Assembly (NCBI GenBank): GCA_905215635.1
Contig: CAJMQX010000003.1
Span: forward strand, 1 to 16,203
From: an uncultured bacterium
Lineage (GTDB): Bacteria; Bacillota_I; Bacilli_A; RF39; UBA660
Reading direction: 5' to 3'
DNA length: 16,203 nt
Position 1 is the first letter of the stretch. Each line of letters opens with the position of its first letter. The position numbers and the translations under genes are program-made. Below, in pieces: positions 13,892 through 16,203 of the stretch. The notes below the pieces were generated by a model. That model had not been told where the DNA came from. It did no database searches and was given only the letters and a program-made list of their open reading frames with translations.

Positions 13892-13920
13892 TTGCACAAT
13901 CTCTTTGTTTATAGTATAAT
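13892..13920 (+). promoter_or_regulatory. Promoter of the surface-protein operon
   Basis: TTGCAC (13892-13897), 17-bp spacer, TATAAT (13915-13920). The predicted start is near 13927, giving a leader of about 53 nt to ATG 13980. The rest of 13735-13891 shows no convincing gene or hairpin. Confidence 0.75.
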
Positions 13921-13979
13921 TTAGCTATAATAAAGAACTGTAAAGTAGAATATTTGAAGATTTTTTTGGGAGTGATTTT

Positions 13980-14666
13980 ATGAATAAAAATAAATATTTA
14001 TTATTTGTATTAACATTATTTATTCTCTTTAGTAATACAGTAAATGCATCATGTACTGAAGAAGAAGTAAATCGTTTTAAAGAGCTAGAATCTCAGTTTA
14101 AAGTAACTCATTATATTGAAAATAACAAATATGTTTTAAAAATATACAATCCGGATCCAGACGTATTTAAATATGAAATTAAAACAACAAACAAATTGAA
14201 CTGTGAAATTATAGATATAAATAATAGTAAATGCATCGGAGAAGTAAATGGTGAATATAATGTGTCAGTCAAAAGTTATGATAGTAATTGTACTACAGCA
14301 TTTAATGAAGAGCCTATAATTATCACAAAATACAACAATTTTTCCGAAAGCGAATTATGTGATGGTATAGAGAATTTTACTTTGTGTAATCCAGATTATG
14401 ATAAAGAATTAACAGAAGAAGAATTTATATCAAGAGTAAAAACATATAAAAAAGGGTTGAACAAAAAAAATGAAACTAAAGATGATAATTCAAGCGACAA
14501 TAATAACAATACAAATAAAACAAAGATAACTTTAATAAATAATATTATTAAATATATTCAAGATCATTTAACAACTATTATAGTAATTTCCATCTTTGCT
14601 ATATTATTAATAATCACAATTGTTCTAAAGATTAAAGCTATAAGAAAGAGTAGGTATTTAGAATGA
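13980..14666 (+). CDS. Unrecognised type I membrane protein with six extracellular cysteines
   Basis: A 228-aa protein of no family I can name. A Sec signal peptide occupies about 1-23 (NKNKYLLFVLTLF, ending TVNA before S24). An exported domain follows with C25, C75, C85, C104, C127 and C136, an even number that could form three disulphides. Then come a Lys/Asn/Asp-rich disordered linker (160-182), one transmembrane helix (about 197-217, TTIIVISIFAILLIITIVL) and a short basic cytosolic tail. No lipobox precedes C25. ATG 13980 has GGGAGTGA (13968-13975) upstream. It overlaps the next gene by ATGA, so the two proteins are made together and probably act together at the cell surface. Adhesion, a secretion-system accessory or a receptor are all possible; nothing in the sequence decides. 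Confidence 0.82.
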   Translation: MNKNKYLLFVLTLFILFSNTVNASCTEEEVNRFKELESQFKVTHYIENNKYVLKIYNPDPDVFKYEIKTTNKLNCEIIDINNSKCIGEVNGEYNVSVKSYDSNCTTAFNEEPIIITKYNNFSESELCDGIENFTLCNPDYDKELTEEEFISRVKTYKKGLNKKNETKDDNSSDNNNNTNKTKITLINNIIKYIQDHLTTIIVISIFAILLIITIVLKIKAIRKSRYLE

Positions 14667-16203
14667 AAAGAAAGATTAAAGTGCTTTTTTTGTTACTGTT
14701 AGCTATTTCAACATTTCTTTCGTTTACAATTCAAAGTCTTGTATATGCTGTTGAAGAAGGAGAGCAAGCCGAAAGTGGTGGCGGTGATGGCGGCGGAGCA
14801 GGCGGTGATGGTGGCGGTGATGGCGGCATACATTTTAGTGGGGATTATATTAATGATAATACTGATAGTAGCGATGATGGTGGAAATGATGAAAATGGCG
14901 ATGATGGTAAATGTACTACTTGTGGTAATGAGCCTCAGGATAATAACAACACCAATACAGGAGGAGGTGGTAGTGGCGAAGGAGAAGAAAAAGATAATAA
15001 CTATAGTCACAATGATAAAGTGGATATAGACAAGCTTGAAGAAGAATTGATACATGAAACTAAGAAACAAGAAGGTGAATGGGAATGTACTGCTACATCT
15101 TGTAGTCTAGATTACGGAGTATCACAACATTCAGTAGAAGTAAAAGGTCAATTGTATGATATGTTTAATGAACCATTGACATCAAAATTTGGAGTTTTAG
15201 CGGGTACTCATATCGGTGCCAATTTATGTGAAATGCGAAAAGCAGTGTATTATGGTTCTGGAAGTATGAATTATTCATGTAAAAGAAATGTAAAATATCA
15301 GGTATGTGACATTACAGTTTCAATTGGTAAATATGGGACACGTTATGATTATGTGTGTCACTATGAAACAAGAATAGAAACACGTACAGCATCATATCCA
15401 GATTCTGGCTGTACTGAAGCAGCATTACGAGGCGGATATCAAACGGCATTATCACTTCTGTCTGGTGAAGAGTTATATACTGTTGACATTTCTGATCCTA
15501 ATGAAGCAGAATGTTATGATAAACCTGACGGCTATAAATATGGTAAAGAAGAAAGTCAAATTTGTAAAACTTATCATGCTGTTGCTATTGGCGGAACAGC
15601 AACAAGTTATAAAGAAAGTAAAAACAAAGGTAATACTGTAATCAAAAACTATTGCTATGAATTATATGGCTCATGTATTAATGTTAAAACAGGTATGGTC
15701 GAATATTTGACAGAACCAGTAAGTAAAGAAGATGAAAACCCTTGCCGTGACAAAGGAGATGAATGGTACTATGTCAAGAATGACTATAAAGATGAAAGTG
15801 ATCGTCATTGGCATATCTTTATACCATTGAACGCCAAAGAAACGAACGATTATCAATTTTCAATGAAGTCTAAGACAAAAGAGAAATCTAGTAAATTATG
15901 TGCTGCTATTATTAAAAAATATTCTAAAAATTACGAATATACTAAATATATAGTTCCTGCTATAGGATCATTTAATAAAAATAAGAGTGATATAAATTTA
16001 GTTAAGAATGGTTGTTATTATAAATCAACAATTAATGTCAGTTTAAGGCAAAGATTCTATAACGAAGTAGCTAGCAATAATAAAGATACCTCAGAGTTAA
16101 TAGGATTTAACTTCTATTATAGACCAATAAGTCTAGATAACCCTTTCCCTAATGGTATAACAAAATATAGTGATTGGGAAAAATGGAATGAAAATAAAAA
16201 ACA
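14663..16203 (+). CDS. Large secreted cysteine-rich protein with Gly/Asp-rich N-terminal linker (3' end beyond window)
   Basis: The frame is open without a stop for 513 codons from ATG 14663 to the window end. The first 29 residues form a signal peptide (MKRKIKVLF, leucine-rich core, VYA before V30). Residues 38-60 are a Gly/Asp low-complexity stretch, followed by an Asp/Asn-rich region holding a CTTC pair (84, 87), another Gly run (100-106), a charged helical segment (about 118-137), and then a Tyr/Cys-rich ectodomain. In total 16 cysteines are seen (84, 87, 142, 147, 189, 206, 215, 232, 250, 284, 301, 331, 338, 361, 413, 451), so extensive disulphide bonding outside the cell is likely. I recognise no domain. 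The start overlaps the upstream stop by ATGA, and a weak GTAGG lies about 9 nt upstream. Anchoring by a C-terminal transmembrane helix or sortase motif would be visible only beyond 16203. Confidence 0.85.
   Translation, partial: MKRKIKVLFLLLLAISTFLSFTIQSLVYAVEEGEQAESGGGDGGGAGGDGGGDGGIHFSGDYINDNTDSSDDGGNDENGDDGKCTTCGNEPQDNNNTNTGGGGSGEGEEKDNNYSHNDKVDIDKLEEELIHETKKQEGEWECTATSCSLDYGVSQHSVEVKGQLYDMFNEPLTSKFGVLAGTHIGANLCEMRKAVYYGSGSMNYSCKRNVKYQVCDITVSIGKYGTRYDYVCHYETRIETRTASYPDSGCTEAALRGGYQTALSLLSGEELYTVDISDPNEAECYDKPDGYKYGKEESQICKTYHAVAIGGTATSYKESKNKGNTVIKNYCYELYGSCINVKTGMVEYLTEPVSKEDENPCRDKGDEWYYVKNDYKDESDRHWHIFIPLNAKETNDYQFSMKSKTKEKSSKLCAAIIKKYSKNYEYTKYIVPAIGSFNKNKSDINLVKNGCYYKSTINVSLRQRFYNEVASNNKDTSELIGFNFYYRPISLDNPFPNGITKYSDWEKWNENKK
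14775..14827 (+). repeat. GC-rich degenerate repeat encoding a Gly/Asp linker
   Basis: GGTGATGGCGG and GGTGATGGTGG-type units repeat through this stretch, coding for G-G-D-G-G. It is by far the most GC-rich patch in the window. A second, shorter Gly run is coded at 14960-14980. Such tracts can vary in length by slippage. Confidence 0.6.

Noticed and set aside
14739..15029. Rightward frame of Met/Val/Ala-rich protein in the same region
   Set aside because: It is a +1 shadow of the repeat in the real frame and stops as soon as the repeat ends.
14708..15070. Long leftward open frame opposite the Gly-rich part of the secreted-protein gene
   Set aside because: It is rich in Thr/Ile/Ala from reading GG(C/T)GAT repeats backwards and lacks a ribosome-binding site. 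The opposite frame continues for over 1.5 kb with a signal peptide.
15671..15856. Leftward hydrophobic frame inside the secreted-protein gene
   Set aside because: Antisense shadow with no initiation signals inside a longer open frame.
1..16203. CRISPR array, tRNA/rRNA genes, insertion sequences or phage attachment sites
   Set aside because: No regularly spaced repeat series, no cloverleaf-type sequence, no transposase or integrase reading frame and no long terminal repeats were seen.
1..16203. Mycoplasma genetic code (TGA as tryptophan)
   Set aside because: TGA serves as the stop in GTGA/ATGA gene overlaps at 10157, 10462 and 14664, and conserved tryptophans are coded TGG.

Overview
The window comes from a very AT-rich, low-GC Gram-positive (Bacillota) chromosome. 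It is most likely from an uncultured, gut-type member of Bacilli near the RF39/Erysipelotrichia/Mollicutes boundary; that placement is inferred from base composition, gene style and content, not from a marker tree. Peptidoglycan genes (murF, an Amidase_3 enzyme) exclude a wall-less mycoplasma. TGA is a real stop: three gene pairs overlap as GTGA or ATGA (near 10156, 10461 and 14663), and tryptophan is TGG. So the ordinary bacterial code is used.

Region 1 (1-2779). The 3' part of a rightward gene fuses an XRE helix-turn-helix to a DnaA domain-I-like module. Leftward follow a house-cleaning NTP pyrophosphohydrolase overlapping the end of murF, murF itself, and an XRE repressor. Region 2 (2780-4221) is mostly regulatory. 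It holds four TTACCA/TGGTAA half-sites spaced 10-11 bp apart, a second palindrome, a strong rightward promoter, an HD-domain phosphohydrolase gene, and a complete valine T-box leader (specifier GTA). Region 3 (4222-8308) has valS, a DUF421/YetF-like membrane protein and a convergent GNAT acetyltransferase. The acetyltransferase has a consensus promoter followed by a terminator-containing leader with a possible 4-codon upstream ORF.

Region 4 (8309-10811) is the most accessory-looking core. A membrane-anchored HEMGH zincin is divergently transcribed from a tightly overlapping operon of three roughly 100-aa helical proteins. The middle one is a recognisable WXG100 protein (WRG turn), so this looks like a type VII (Esx-like) substrate cluster without its secretion machinery or a toxin in view. 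Region 5 (10812-13734) carries a U32 peptidase-family RNA-hydroxylase-like protein and a secreted or anchored N-acetylmuramoyl-L-alanine amidase, both leftward. Region 6 (13735-16203) is a new rightward operon: a type I membrane protein with six cysteines, overlapping by 4 nt a large secreted protein with a Gly/Asp-rich N-terminal linker and 16 cysteines so far, still open at the window end. Neither is recognised.

Most gene ends carry A-tract/T-tract hairpins that can terminate in both directions, and several genes have extended -10 promoters close to the Shine-Dalgarno sequence. The best leads are the XRE-DnaA(N) fusion, the phased operator array, the attenuator before the acetyltransferase gene, the zincin/WXG100 divergon, and the uncharacterised cysteine-rich surface operon.
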